From positions 1,513,501 to 1,577,500 of the forward strand of contig JAUTXW010000537.1 in NCBI GenBank assembly GCA_030620095.1: a stretch of 64,000 bases of DNA, written 5' to 3'. Made by a program: the position numbers and the translations under genes. Positions 1-11,822 of the stretch are shown here, piece after piece. This stretch comes from Kuschelorhynchus macadamiae. Taxonomy: Eukaryota; Arthropoda; Insecta; Coleoptera; Curculionidae. Under the pieces are notes generated by a model that searched no databases, was not told the origin of the DNA, and saw only the letters and a program-made list of their open reading frames with translations. Within the stretch, counting starts at the first letter, position 1, and each line of letters begins with the position of its first letter.

Positions 1-161
1 TATATCGAGTCGAATTTTAAAGTCAAGAATATCAGTACTAAATCATGGGCGTCCCGAATGTCAGGGGGAGAGGAGAAACTTGCTATTACTTTTTTGCATT
101 GATTTTTTAAATTTGCAATCCCAAATGATAAAAAAATTAAGGTTATCTAGAAAAGAAACGT

Positions 162-299
162 AGTCTTGGTTTAATTCGTTAGGATACACCGTTTTCGCGA
201 AAAATTGATTTGAAAATTATAAGTATTTTGGGTTCAGTAAAGAATTAACTCAGTTTTTCTCGAAAGCAGTGTATCCCAACGAATTAAATCAAGAGAACT
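162..299. repeat. Short palindromic (foldback) repeat
   Basis: The stretches at about 162-206 and 254-299 are imperfect reverse complements of each other (both contain TTTAATTCGTT-GGATACAC followed by a CGAGAAA-like run), around an AT-rich loop of about 50 bases. This is the form of a small non-autonomous foldback element. Nothing else is recognised in 1-306. Confidence 0.6.
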
Positions 300-306
300 A
301 TTTTGT

Positions 307-800
307 ACTTCCCTCGTAAAAGAGAAGTATTGTAATCTTGAAAAAACAACACCCTCCCAGGTTGGTAGAGATTTTCACGTTTTAGGGTCCCTAGATGACA
401 AAAATTCCGTCGGTCTCTCGGTCTGTCTGTCAATCTGACTGTACGCGGCATAACTCAAAAACTACTTATCCGATTGACGTCAAATTTTGGTCAAAAATCA
501 AGGCTCATAAGAGAATAAAATGGTTGCATTTTGGTGGAAATCCATTATGGCGAAGCAAAATGGCGGCTTAGTAAAAATGTAAAAAAAAATATTTCTTAAA
601 AGCTACTTATTTAATTTATATGCAATTTTAAACAAAAATCAAGTGTTATAAAATTATCTAATAAAAGTTTGATACAAATCCAAGAAGGCCAAACAAAATG
701 GCGGTCTAGTGAAACGTTAAAAAAATTGATACCAATAAACTACTATCCAATTTACCTGCATTTTTGCGCACATATCAAGTATTACGTAGAAATCAACTAG
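307..800 (+). repeat. ACTTCCCTCGT-family repeat, 5' part
   Basis: The head ACTTCCCTCGTAAAAG starts at about 306. It is followed by 'attgtaatc', a GTC(T/G)GTCTGTC run and CGGCATA...AACTACTTATCCGATTGA, the order seen in every other copy in this window. Downstream modules repeat 'aactacttatccaattta', 'aaaaatcaagt' and 'caaaatggcgg'. It has no coding capacity. The repeat breaks off near 800 and appears to resume near 3570, so the DNA in between looks like an insertion. Confidence 0.75.
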
Positions 801-884
801 CAAATGTAGTGGTTGTGTGTGTGGTATTTGGAGGTAAATATCCCAAAAGTCCTGGAGTCTACGAGGTGAGCTGTCTGAAGGGGG

Positions 885-1235
885 GGCTCAAAAACTCTGA
901 CGCTATTGGTCGTACAGGAAAAATATACTTTCCTTTTTTAAAATTTCGCATCAAATGACTTCATCAAACATTGGTGTAGTCATTCGAGCGCAATTTTTAT
1001 CGTCAAAATTTGGCAATTTTTACTCACTTAGCTAAAAATTAAGTTTCGCTCAAGCTTCAACGCCCAAAACTCAAAAACGGCTACTCGAAATAAAAAATAT
1101 ATAATGAAAATTGTAGAGCACTAAATTTTTATTCAGCAAAATGCACGAAATTTAAAATTTGCTAACCCTAACTCTAAGATACAAAGTAAAAATCAAAAGT
1201 AGTTATAGAGCTGAATTTCTGGTAACTTTTTTCGA
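885..1235 (+). repeat. Left long inverted arm of inserted element
   Basis: This segment matches the reverse complement of about 3225-3545 with scattered mismatches and small indels. Shared blocks include CTCAAAAACGGCTACTC, TCAAAATTTGGCAA-TTTT, CTCAAG-TTCCAACGC and ATATAATGAAA-TTGTA. Together with the right arm it brackets the decayed protein gene at 1495-2950. I infer a long-inverted-repeat DNA transposon. The exact outer ends were not resolved. Confidence 0.65.
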
Positions 1236-1494
1236 ATCAAATACTTTTGAACTTCAATATCAAATTATTATCAAGAATGTGCAGTAGATACCCTGCCCCT
1301 ACCTGGCGTCACAAAAGAACCGTTCTCCTTCGCCAGATGCAATTTACTCGAGGAATACTGCGGTGTCTTGTTTGAACGAAGTGAACTGCGCAAGGATTTT
1401 GAGAAAGCTCTCTAAAGCAGAGATGCTGCTGACACTGCCAAACTGACAAAAATAGTTTGAAAATCAGCCTTCTCTTCTGCCCAACACAAACATC

Positions 1495-2950
1495 ATGGCT
1501 ATTGCAACGGGGGTTAATATCCCCTGTTATGGTGCTGTGAGTGTTGGCAAGGACGCAGTGTCTAAAATGGAGAATGTGGCCTTTTTAGATATCACATTAT
1601 CGCATAAAGACCAAGCCCATCCTCTTTCTTCTATGAATTCATCAATCACAGTGGAAAAGAACAAAGTTGCAGTCAATCCATATTTACTATAATAGAGAAT
1701 CTGCATCAGCAAGAAACTCTAGAAGAGTTCTCAAGAAATATATGGGGTATGAGTAGGTCATATGCACTTTAGCTTTCTTTAAAGATGGTCAAAAGGAAAT
1801 GTAACAAGGCAACCCAGTACAGCATCTTCAAAACCACGAAAAATGATGCCGAAGTCAGTAACCTTATAGTTATCGATGGGGAATTCCTTATGCACAAAGT
1901 CGTCTGACAAAAAGATGCTAACCAAGTATTGGCTATTTGTGATGGATACGTGCGACTCCTACATAACCACTATCTGGAAAAAAGTGTTATTGTAGTTTTC
2001 GATGGCTACACCAACACATCAAAAAGTACTAAAGTTGCCGAACAGAACCGTCGATATTGATTCAAGAATTATATAGATATACAGTGCACCATGGAAACTG
2101 AATTGACTCTTAAACAGGAAATCTTCCTCTCGAATGCCAACAACAAGAACAACCTGATCAAGCTGTTGCTGGGAAGGCTGAAGAAAAGTAACATCACTTG
2201 CCTCCAAGCAAAGGACGATGCGGACGTGAAAATCGTATCAACTGCAATCGAGAAATCAGTTTCATCTTCAGGGGCTGTGCTAGGCGAGGACAGTTTTGTT
2301 GCTGGCTAAAACCTCTCCTGACCGTGAAATATTCCTCGTAAAAACGGGAAGAGAATGTCTGCACAGCGACTTAATCTTCAAAAAAGATGCAGCAGCTTGG
2401 ATTTGAAAATATTATATTCATTCATGCATTTACAAGTTGCGACATCACCTCCGCAGCCTTCAGAAAAAGCAGGTTTAATTCGCAAAACTATACCTGAGGG
2501 ACAAAACTTAGAAAGAGGCAACTGAGGTCTACACCAGCCTTTCATAAATCAGCATGTGACTTATGACTGAGCAATATAAAGAGGTAGGAAGAACTGCATC
2601 ATCAGGTGGTATGGAGGGCCTATCAAAGAATCTTCCTTGGATGGATTCAGATACCAGTGCTTTCTAAAATCGTCGAAGGGGAAGGAATTCCTGGGTAGGA
2701 AAAAAAAATGGGGAACTCTTACCCAAACTTACAAACAAAAATGCTGCCCCCAATGAAATTCTTCAGAATATATTCTGTTGCTGCCAGAGAGACAGCAATA
2801 CAGGGAGGTGGAGGGTAGCATGCGTGAACTGCCAGGTAAACTATCTGAACGCAGTACCCATCAATAAAGATGAGAAACACGAGAGGGTCGATCCGATTGC
2901 CGTCTCATTTGACGACTTCATTGAGACTCAGTGAGTCGAAATTGTTACCA
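1495..2950 (+). pseudogene. Decayed PIN-nuclease-like multicopy protein
   Basis: Several frames must be joined to read this region, with stops at about 1692, 1907, 2058 and 2309. Readable pieces run in order. Residues from ATG 1495 include 'AIATGVNIPCYGAV'. A VVFDGY motif with STK...EQ.RR lies at about 1993-2058. A stretch with QAKDDADVKIVSTA (2197-2251) suggests an acidic metal-binding site. Next comes 'LLLAKTSPDREIFLVKTG', then 'FIHAFTSCDITSA' in another frame, and a Cys-rich tail (NIFCCCQ...ACVNCQ, about 2767-2843). I recall this order from an uncharacterised, multicopy family of arthropods and cnidarians that looks PIN/FEN-like; that is memory and inference, not a search. The gene sits between two long inverted arms, which suggests it is cargo or the enzyme of a mobile element. 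It is not functional as it stands. Confidence 0.6.
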
Positions 2951-3224
2951 TGCACTGCACCATGCACACCATGGTACGTCTTCGCATTTATAATTCGTTT
3001 CCTAATAAAATAAGTTCAAACCATGATAACTTGTGGTTTCATTGAGTTTGTTGCCGGTTCCCACTGTTCAGAGTGATATTACTACCATTCATTATTACAC
3101 CAACAAATGCATAATGGATATAATTATTAACCCAATTTAATCCTTTTAAAATTATTTGGTTGCGTTCCGTTTTGCAAAAGAAGATTTAGGATGTTGTGAA
3201 AGTTAGCTCCATTACTTCTTATGG

Positions 3225-3545
3225 CTTTTAATTTGTATACTAGGACTGGGGTCAGTTATATTTAAATTTCAGTTTTCGTTGAATCAAAATTTGATGCTGT
3301 ACAACTTTCATTATATGACATTTTTCGTTTGGAGTAGCCGTTTTTGAGTTACGTGCGTTGGAACTTGAGAAAAACTCAATTTTTAACCAAGTTGGTAAAA
3401 GTTGCCAAAATTTGACGATCGATTGCGTCCAACCGACTACGTCGATTTTGACATTTTAGAAGTCATTCGACGCGAAATTATGCTCTTTAAAAAATGAAAC
3501 TACTATATTTTTTTGTAGGACGAACAGTTTTTGAGTTATAGGCGA
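3225..3545 (-). repeat. Right long inverted arm of inserted element
   Basis: This is the reverse-complement partner of 885-1235. The arm is followed near 3570 by 'tgtaaaaactacttattcaattta', a module of the ACTTCCCTCGT family, so the host repeat resumes outside it (to about 3650). 3650-4320 holds only a short open frame at 3690-3890 with no recognisable domain; I see nothing else there. Confidence 0.65.
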
Positions 3546-4324
3546 AAAACGCATGCTACATGCACGCAGTGTAAAAACTACTTATTCAATTTATTTTAGA
3601 TTATGTCCAAAAATCAAACGTCGCATAGATAAAAAATTATTGCCTGGGTTTTTATTTTTAAAACTGCTGATTCTGAAGCTCCTGCGATTATGAATCACCT
3701 CCTGCGCCTGTGCTGCAATCCGCCACTGGTTGTAGACAATTCTCGTGTAATTTATTATATTTCACTCCTCGTGATAAAGAAAAATATTCACAACAAAGAA
3801 AAGGGCTTTACCTATCTTTTATCCAACTACCAGAACTTACTTCATAATAAATTGTTTTATGGAGAAGAGAGAAAGTTGCAAGGTGTATAATATATATAAT
3901 TTTATTCATAGATCTAACAATCATTTAGTTGTTAGCTGATTTTATTCAGATCTAACTTAATCAAAGACAAATAATACTTTGAAAATTGGCTCTAAATGGA
4001 TTCCAGCTTTGTATTGTATTCTCTATAGTAGTAATCCATCGAGAGACTTACGCGTACACAACTCCGGGTCCGACGCTGTCGGCCTTGCACAAAGCCCAGA
4101 GTTGTCACCCCATGACGTACAGCATCCGATCGGCGTTACTATTAAGTTTGCTTATAGATAAGCATAATTTTTCTATTATATTTCTAAATAAGTAAACGCT
4201 TCTGGGAACACCAAACAACATATTGTTGCGTGCTTTCTCGTTCTAAATAAATTGCGCAATACGAATAGTTGACATGATTAATTTATTAGTATCTGATTGA
4301 CCACACGTTTTTTTATTTTTTTAA

Positions 4325-4730
4325 AGAAAAACTTACATCTTCGGGCAAACAGAAGTCAGATTTCCTCAAAGTACTTACAATAAATCAGAAAGCCTTATTG
4401 ACATTCTACAAAGTAGCTTATGAAATAGCCAAATGTAAGAACCCCGATACTATCGGAAGGCAAGTCAATCTACCAACTACAATAGACATGGTAGAAACGT
4501 GTGGGTGTGTCCAATATTTGGTGAAATAAATGCAAAACAACTCCAGAATAGGCCTATGTCGAACAATATAATTTGCGGAAGAATTAGCGACATATCTGTA
4601 GATATTCAGCAACAGTTAGAATCTGAGTTAGTTGAAAAATTATTTGCAATATAACTTGATGAAGCAATAGACAGCAGTAAGAGCAACTGCTATCGAGTTG
4701 TTCAGAATTACCAATGATGCTATTCTCAGC
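4325..4730 (+). pseudogene. hAT-like (ZBED/FAM200-type) transposase fragment
   Basis: Conceptual translation across frameshifts gives ALLTFYKVAYEIAKCKNPDTIGRQ...LPTTIDMVET, then NNIICGRISDISVDIQQQL and KLFAI-LDEAIDSS. In domesticated ZBED5/FAM200/SCAND3-like hAT proteins I know the same order: a Y.IAK..KPHTIGE-like start, then RISDMS.DI..QL, then FALQLDES.D with the first catalytic Asp. The fragment covers only the start of the catalytic region and carries stops and frame changes, so it is a dead remnant. Nothing recognisable follows in 4730-5290. Confidence 0.55.
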
Positions 4731-5291
4731 TTAATTGTTTGATACATATAACAGTTTATAAGCACTTGTGAAGAAGGAATCTCCAGGAGTATTTCGGACA
4801 CTCTGTATGATATATCGGAAAGATTTAGCATCGAAATTCTGGGCTAAATATTGTTCTCTAGTAGTTATCAGTGTAGGTGTAGTTAATTATATAAAAATCT
4901 CACCACTAAAATTAAGAATTTACTCATATTTTTATGTTAAGTGCTCAGAGTGATCACCTTAGCTCTAGATTTGCAAAGAAAGAAGTGGACTGTATATTTT
5001 TAATTGTTAATTAATATTTAATTTAAAAAGATCGATAAGCACATATTAATGCCAATAATATCAATACAAATGCATAGCTTTGAATATATAAGCCAAGAAA
5101 CAATCATTAAATGAATGGCTTTGACGTTCGCTAAACACTTAACTTATTTTATTGCAGCTCGGACAGACTGAGAAAATGTACAAAATGAGAGTTGCATGTT
5201 TGGAATGCCTAGTCGACCGGCAATTGACTTGCTTTATACTTCTTGTTGATCGAAGCATCTAGTGTAGTCTAGTAGTATTTAATTTTAATAA

Positions 5292-5890
5292 ATGAAAGAA
5301 AAATTATCTATTTAATAAAAACCTAACACTTTGGGAAGATATGGGGGCTGAAACATAAATCATTGCTGTGAGCTCAGATGTGTCTATCTCGAATATTTGA
5401 GTTTAAGAACTGCTGCGCTATAATACGCATTGCTGGTGTAACACTTTAACCTTCCTGACAGAATCCTCTATCTTGTTAAAGTAGCTAAGTGTAAATATAT
5501 GAAGAGAAAACACAAAGAAAGAACGCGAAATAAAAAAATTGCTATTGCAGGATTGATTTTTGTATATATTTACAATTTAATTATCCATTACGAATTTCGT
5601 TAATTTTTTTCTTTTTTCTTCTTTTTTTGTAGATTTCATGGTAAGCATTTTGTGATTTTTTCTTTTAACATTTATGTTGTTACTGTGATAATGTTTCACA
5701 TATATTTTTATGTTTTTTTTAACATAACCTAAAATATATTATTAGCATTTTTGAAATATATTTTACCGTAGTCAATGTTGTCTTATTGTCGTTCCTTATA
5801 TTATGTTACCGCCTGAGAATAAATATAAGCTATGTGCATGTTCTAATTTCTTTTCCAGCCTCGATAAAAAACCAAAGGTTGGAATTTTAT
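5292..5890 (+). repeat. Tandem segment duplication, copy 1
   Basis: From 'atgaaagaaaaattatctat' to the 'accaaaggttggaatttt' block near 5890, this segment is repeated almost base for base at 5908-6497, a period of about 616 bases. Each copy holds two intron-like acceptor signals: a long T-rich tract ending in TAG at about 5610-5633 and 'ttcttttccag' at about 5848-5859. No open reading frame of note. Confidence 0.75.
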
Positions 5891-5907
5891 GTCGCCATAT
5901 TTAATAC

Positions 5908-6960
5908 ATGAAAGAAAAATTATCTATTTAATAAAAACCTAACACTTTGGGAAGATATGGGGGCTGAAACATAAATTATTGTTGTGAGCTCAAATGTGTC
6001 TATCTCGAATGTTTGAGTTTAAGAACTGCTGGGATATAATTGCTGGTGTAACACTTTAACATTCCTGACAGAATCCTCTTTCTTGTTGGAATAGCTAAGT
6101 GTAAATCCATAAAGGAAAAACACAAAGAAAAAACACGAAATAAAAAAAATTCTATTGCAGGATTGATTTATGTATATTTTTACAATTTAATTATCCGTTA
6201 TGCATTTGGTTGATTTTTTCTTTTTTCTTTTTTTTAGATTTAATGGTGAGTATTTTGTGATTTTTTTCTTTTAACATTTATTTTGTTACCTTGATAATGT
6301 TTCACATATAATTTTATGTTTTTTTTAAACATAAACTAAAATATATTATTCGCATTTTTTTGATATATTTTAACATAGTCAATGTTGTCTTATTGTCGTT
6401 TCTTATATTATGTTGCCGCCTGAGAATAAATATAAGCTATGTGCATGTTCTAATTCCTTTTCCAGCCTTGATAAAAAACCAAAGGTTGGAATTTTCTAAA
6501 TAAAAAGAGGTAAATATCAAGATCTTTGCAAAGAGTGGATAAGGGTTTTCTAGCTCTAAAAATGGACACGAGCCTGTATAAAAACAGCATTAAGCACTAG
6601 CAAACGTTTCTAAACAAACAACTGTTAGGTTGAATGGCACTTTTAATCAATTAAAGGACAAGCCGGGATCTCTCATTAGGCTGAGCAGGGTGAAACCTAG
6701 TGGTCTCAAGTCAAACATGGCCCCGCAGGAGCCCTTTTAGCAATTTATTTGTTCAATTAAAAATAAATAAAACTAGATATTTTTGTCATGGTAATCATTT
6801 ACGTCATTGATAAATAGGGCCCAAGTTCAGTCTATCACAGATGGACTTGCGTAGTGCACAGCATAAGGTTCATAACAGAACACCATACTTTACACGGCAC
6901 CTCGCCCCACACCTATCCGGCGTATTGCATTGATGCAGTTTGTTTATTAACTCTACTATC
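5908..6960 (+). repeat. Tandem segment duplication, copy 2
   Basis: Copy 2 first repeats 5292-5890. It then continues with a block from about 6361 to 6905 that is repeated a third time at about 7068-7625 (shared landmarks: 'agtcaatgttgtcttattgt', 'ctagcaaacgtttctaaaca', 'cacctcgcc'). The three partly overlapping copies suggest unequal exchange or repeated local duplication. There is no coding evidence. Confidence 0.7.
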
Positions 6961-7067
6961 TGTTTAATAATAAAATAAATTCTTATGGGGAATTTCATTA
7001 GCTTTATAATGACTTAAGAAAAACGAATATATATTTACTTTTTATTATGTTATAGAAAATCAATTTT

Positions 7068-7625
7068 AATATATTTTAACATAGTCAATGTTGTCTTATT
7101 GTCGTTCTTTATATTACGTTGCCGCCTGTGAATAAATATAAGCTACGTGCATGTTCTAATTTCTTTTCCCGTCTTGATAAAAAACCATGGTTGGAATTTT
7201 CTAAATAAACGAAGGTAAATATGAGGAACTTCGCAAAGACTAGATAAGGATTTCTAGCTCTAAAAAGCTACAAAATAGACACCAGCCTGTATAAAAACAT
7301 CATGAAGCACTAGCAAACGTTTCTAAACAAGCAACTGTTAGGTTGAAAGGCACTTTTAATCAATTAAAGGGCAGGCAGGGATCTCTGATTAGGCTGAGTA
7401 GGCTGAAGCCTAGTGGTCTTAAGTCAAACATGACCCCTCAGGAGCCATTTTAGCAATTGATTTGTTCATTTGAAAATATATAAAACTAGATATTTTTTTG
7501 GTTATGGTAATCATTTACGATATTTATAAATAGGTTTTATCTTTAATTTGTGAATAGTGCCCAAGTTCAGTAATGCATAGCATAAGGTCCATAACATGAC
7601 ACTTTACTGTACATGGCACCTCGCC
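7068..7625 (+). repeat. Tandem segment duplication, copy 3 (partial)
   Basis: This repeats the second half of copy 2 with scattered substitutions. The acceptor-like 'cttttccag' of copies 1 and 2 has become 'cttttcccg', so the AG is lost here. Copy 3 ends near 7625 at 'gcacctcgcc'. Confidence 0.7.
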
Positions 7626-7712
7626 ATTCCATTAGCCATTTATAACGACTTAAGAAAAACGAGCTTCTTTGCTTATAATTATAAAAATCGGTAAATTTCC
7701 TTTACCCTGAAC

Positions 7713-9430
7713 TTCCCTCGTTATGATTTTTTTTCTATTTGCTAGGAATAGTGAAGTGTGACCCAATTTAATTTAGTACACAGTCACAGTATATATGTGT
7801 GATATATAGCGATTCCTCCCAATATTTTACCAGTTTGTTTCTACCTATGCCGCACTTAACTTCTGTGCGTAATTTAAAATAAATTCACTAAGTTTTGACA
7901 CATACCGTTGTTACGTCATGTTGAATTCGTACCAGTTTATCCCATTTTCACATCTCATTTTTCTGCCAAATTTAAAGTCAAGTTGATCAAGATTTTTTTT
8001 CGTTGATGTTTTGAAAATTTTATTAAATTCTTACCGCAACTTTACCAGTTTATCTCTATAACACACTTAATTCTTGGACAAAAATTGAAATTAATTAATA
8101 AATATTATTTTCAGGCTGATTTTTTAAATATTTTATTAGGCCGCTATTTTGTTTTGCTATCTTGGATTCATATCAAAATGTTATTAGCTCAGCCTTATGT
8201 AACACCTGATTTTTGTGCAAAAATGAATTTTTACCAAATTATTACCAGGGCATCCCCATACGACCCTTAATTTTTGACTAAAGTTTGAAATCAATCTGGT
8301 AACTAGTTTTTAAGCTATGCCGCGAACTGACCGACGGAGTTCATAAAATATATTTGTGGCATCTAACAGGACGCTAAAAAGTGAAGATATGTAAAACCTG
8401 AGAGGGTGATATTTTCACGATTACAATCATTTTATTTGTTACGCCATTGAAACCTTGAATTAGTAACACAGTTTTTCTAGTTGATTCCTATACCATAATT
8501 AATTATGGCACATAATTTGAATCTAATCCATTAAGTAGTTTATTCAGGCTGAATTTTTTAAATATTTTATTAACATTTGTTCCGTCATCTTGGGTTCGTA
8601 CCAAAATTCTACCAGTGGATTCCAACATAATACTATGATATTTGTGCAAAATTTGAGATAAATTTGATAAGTTGTTTTATAATAATATTTTTTTTAACAT
8701 GTCACTAGGCCGCCATTTTGTTTTGCCATAATGGATTTTTACCAAAATATTACCAGATCATCCTTATATAACCCTTAATTTTTTATTAAAATTCGAAGTT
8801 AATCGGGTAAGGAGTTTTTAAGATATACCGCGAATTGACTGACAGACAGACAGACAGACCCCAAGACGGAGTTGATAAAACATATTTTTTGGCATCTAGC
8901 GACGCTAAAACATAAAGATATTAGGTAGAACCTAAGAGAGTGATTTTTTCACACAATTTTGTGTGAAAAAAGTTGATCACTATACCACAATTAGTTATCG
9001 CACACAATTTGAAATCAATCCATTAGGTAGGTTTTTTAGGCTGAATTTTTAAACACTTTTTAAAGTCGCCATTTTGTTCCGTCGTCTTGGATTCGTACCA
9101 AAATTTTACCAGTTAATTCCGACATAATACTTTGATGTTTGTCCAAAATTTGAGATAAACTAGATAAGTAGTTTTTTAATAATATTTTTTGCTAACATTT
9201 CACTAAGCCTCCATTTTGTTTCGCCTTATGAGATTTTTACCAAAATATTACAAGGTCATACCCATATTACACTTATTTTTTTATCAAATTTTAAAATCAA
9301 TCGGGTAAGTAGTCTTTAAGCTATGCGGCGAACTGACAGATGCAGACTGTTAAACGGACCTACAAAATTGTTAAAAAATATGTTTTGGCATCTAGGGACG
9401 CTAAAACGTGGAGATATGTAAAACCTGTTT
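7713..9430 (-). repeat. ACTTCCCTCGT-family repeats, reverse orientation
   Basis: The terminus 'acttccctcgttatgattt' at 7713 matches, as its reverse complement, the family's distal end ('tcataacgagg') seen at about 32054. Modules then run in reverse: 'gaaatcaatc-ggtaa', 'agctatgccgcgaactgac' and the head region with 'gattacaat' at about 8300-8430, 8790-8960 and 9290-9420. At least three partial heads are visible, so units are stacked or tandemly expanded. 'Aaaatggc' modules recur in between. No coding capacity. Confidence 0.75.
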
Positions 9431-9539
9431 TTATTCATACATTACTTAGATACTAGATATCCTAACATCAGTAATGTCTATTTATAAAAATGATCTTGGA
9501 GAGTGATTTCAATTTAAGAATTACTTAGATATTCCATGT

Positions 9540-9690
9540 TCCAAGAAGAATGTCTCCTTGATGCTACCTGCACAGCAAACTGGGAAGCTGAAAGGTCTTT
9601 TTCGAAAATGGCTCACACGAAAAATAAATGCAGCTCAACAATATCGGACGAAAGACTAAATAACTAAAACTGTCACTCGAAAACGATATG
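9540..9690 (+). pseudogene. hAT dimerisation-domain fragment
   Basis: In one plus frame this reads ...CTANWEAERSFSKMAHTKNK followed by CSSTISDERLNN and a stop. This fits the conserved hAT C-terminal dimerisation signature (AERSFSK.K..K...R....ERL). Only the last domain is left. It lies on the opposite strand to the large hAT at 10179-17255 and is a separate copy. 9700-10170 shows nothing else I can name. Confidence 0.6.
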
Positions 9691-10178
9691 ACATGATCCA
9701 TTTTGTATTATAAAATGATTTGCCAGTACGCCTCGGTAAAATGCAGAAAGGGTTTTTAATTTTAATTTCCTTTTGTGTTCAAAAAACGTTTGCTACTGTA
9801 CAATACAGCGAAGTATACGTATGGCCGGCCTACAATATGGTCAAATATAATTTAAACCAACAACACAAAAAACTTTCAAATCGGTAGGTATACATCTATA
9901 TATTACTAAAATACAAAAAATAAAATTAAAATAAAACATAACACATAATAATAATATACAGCGTGTTTTACAATTACTGTTGTGCCAAACTGGTAGGCTT
10001 TCTAGAGGACATCAAAATAAATAAAGCCCAGTAAACTCCTGACCAAAAATTTGCAGTTGGCTAACTTTCGGACAGGTATTTATTACGCATATTTGCTTAT
10101 CTTAATGCCTTCTGTTATCTCTATCGGCTTGACACAAAAACTGTGAAACACGACCATGTACCATATATAACAAATAAA

Positions 10179-10655
10179 TCAAAAATCGGTAATGGCTTTA
10201 ATTACATCAAGATCATTTGCCAAATCATTTTCAATCGCTAAGATAGACAAAGAGACTAATCTCTCCTGAGAAGTTTTATTTCTTAGATAGGTTTTAATAA
10301 TTTTTAATTTTGAGAAAGATTTTTCGTTAGTTGCTACGCTTACGGGTAAAGTTAGATATAATATTAATGCTTTAATTACGTTAGGAAAACTAGATGCACA
10401 CGTTGAATTGTCTATTAACAAATATTTTAAGAACTCGCTTATGCTTATCTTTTGATCCTGAATATCCTTATATATTAATCTATTATTTCTTATAGCAACT
10501 AGTTCGATGCCCAGGGATTCTGATTCAGTAAAGTCATTTTTATAAAATGTTTGTAACTCCTTCCCTTTTTTAATAATATTTTCTGGAGTTAATAAAAAAA
10601 AGAAGACGGATTCCGAAAATTAAACATTTCATTTACATGGCAAAATGATTTAAAA
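10179..10655 (-). pseudogene. hAT transposase, C-terminal exon part (dimerisation domain)
   Basis: This is the 3' piece of the hAT transposase, cut from the rest by the Transib insertion. Reading down from 10655 the frame resumes as RRFKSFCHVNEMFNFRNP, shifts by one at a T-run near 10600, and then gives FYKNDFTESESLGIELVAIR. The last 80 codons (10421-10179) contain ASSFPNVIKALILYLTLPVS, then NEKSFSKLKIIKTYLR and SQERLVSLSILAIEN, the hAT family dimerisation domain. The stop is at 10179. With the part at 14474-16505 it makes one original gene. No matching terminal inverted repeat was found below 10179, so the 3' end of the element is lost or diverged. Confidence 0.8.
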
Positions 10656-10660
10656 CGGCG
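10656..10660. other. Transib target-site duplication (left), CGGCG
   Basis: Five bases CGGCG directly precede the left terminal CACAGTG. The same five bases follow the right terminus at 14474-14478. A 5-bp, GC-rich duplication is what Transib elements are known to make. Confidence 0.9.
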
Positions 10661-10694
10661 CACAGTGGAACGAGGTATAGGGAAATATGGACAT
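10661..10694 (+). repeat. Transib left terminal inverted repeat
   Basis: It starts with CACAGTGGAACGAG and ends with the conserved ATGGACAT block; the middle is less similar to the other end. The first seven bases equal the RAG recombination-signal heptamer. Confidence 0.88.
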
Positions 10695-11822
10695 TGGCTG
10701 TTGTTTTAGAACTATTAGTGTGATTTGGATAATTTTGACCATTTTGAAACGAAACAACCTTTAAAGATTTAAATTCAGTCCCAAATTTGATTTTTTTCAA
10801 AATCGAAATACAGGGCGTTGAATAATCCACTGTCTTTTTGGATTTTTTAAAATACTTCAAAAGCGTAATAAATAGTGTATTAAGTTTTGTTACATGTTAT
10901 GACAACACAAAAATTCATTTTTTCTGATTAAATATTTTTTCAGTTCCACCAGTGGCGTTCGTCTAACAACAGTGTCCAATTATGTTTTGCAAAAAAAATT
11001 GTGGATCTAGTAAAAAAATGTTAAAAATGTACATTTGGGAGTTAAAATTAGACCTTCGTCAATAAAATATCGTTGACGTCCAATGTAAATATTAAGCACT
11101 TGATATACGAGGCGTTTTAATATAATGTGGTCCACTAAGTAGATACGGTACACAGAGGAAATCTTTATTAGTAACCCTATACAAATCGAAATACTGTCAT
11201 AAATTCGTGTATATACATATTTGAAAACCATATTAAGTATACTTGAAATGGTTGCAAATCAAGCAACCTTTATACAGGTTAAGCAAAAAAATCATTCAAA
11301 AGGAGATTACTTTAATTGAAAGTATTCGGGAAAAATATTATTAAGAAAACTTCGAATTAAAATATCCCAAATATATCCAATTCAAAATGCTCCCATTTAA
11401 AAAAAAAATTCAAATAAAAAAAAACTTATGAGTTCTTAGTGGCCTACATTGTACTACCATAAATATGGTCCGATTTTATTAAATTTAAGAGAATCCCTGT
11501 ATAGAACGAATCGATTTACAAACACTAAGTATAGCAGAAAATTATTTTTGATTGAGAAGCTGCTCAATGCTGCTGGATTTTTAATTTTCACAATACAAAG
11601 GATATCTCATATAAAGCATTAATTCGAATTTAAATTATTATTTTAAATAAATTCTACTTTACCTCAAGGGAATTCTTCCAGCAGCAATCTGTTCCAAATA
11701 AAAGACTTTGCAGTGAATAACACAAAATATATAATAAGGTAGAAACAAACTTAAACACCAATAACGTAGAAAGCTGTCAGTCAAAGCTTATATTATCTAA
11801 ATAATAACAAGTACACAATTTA

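Noticed and set aside
10950..10962. CAGTGGCGTTC, looking like a hAT terminus
   Set aside because: It lies inside the 3' untranslated part of the intact Transib, which is younger than the hAT, and has no partner or target duplication. Probably chance.
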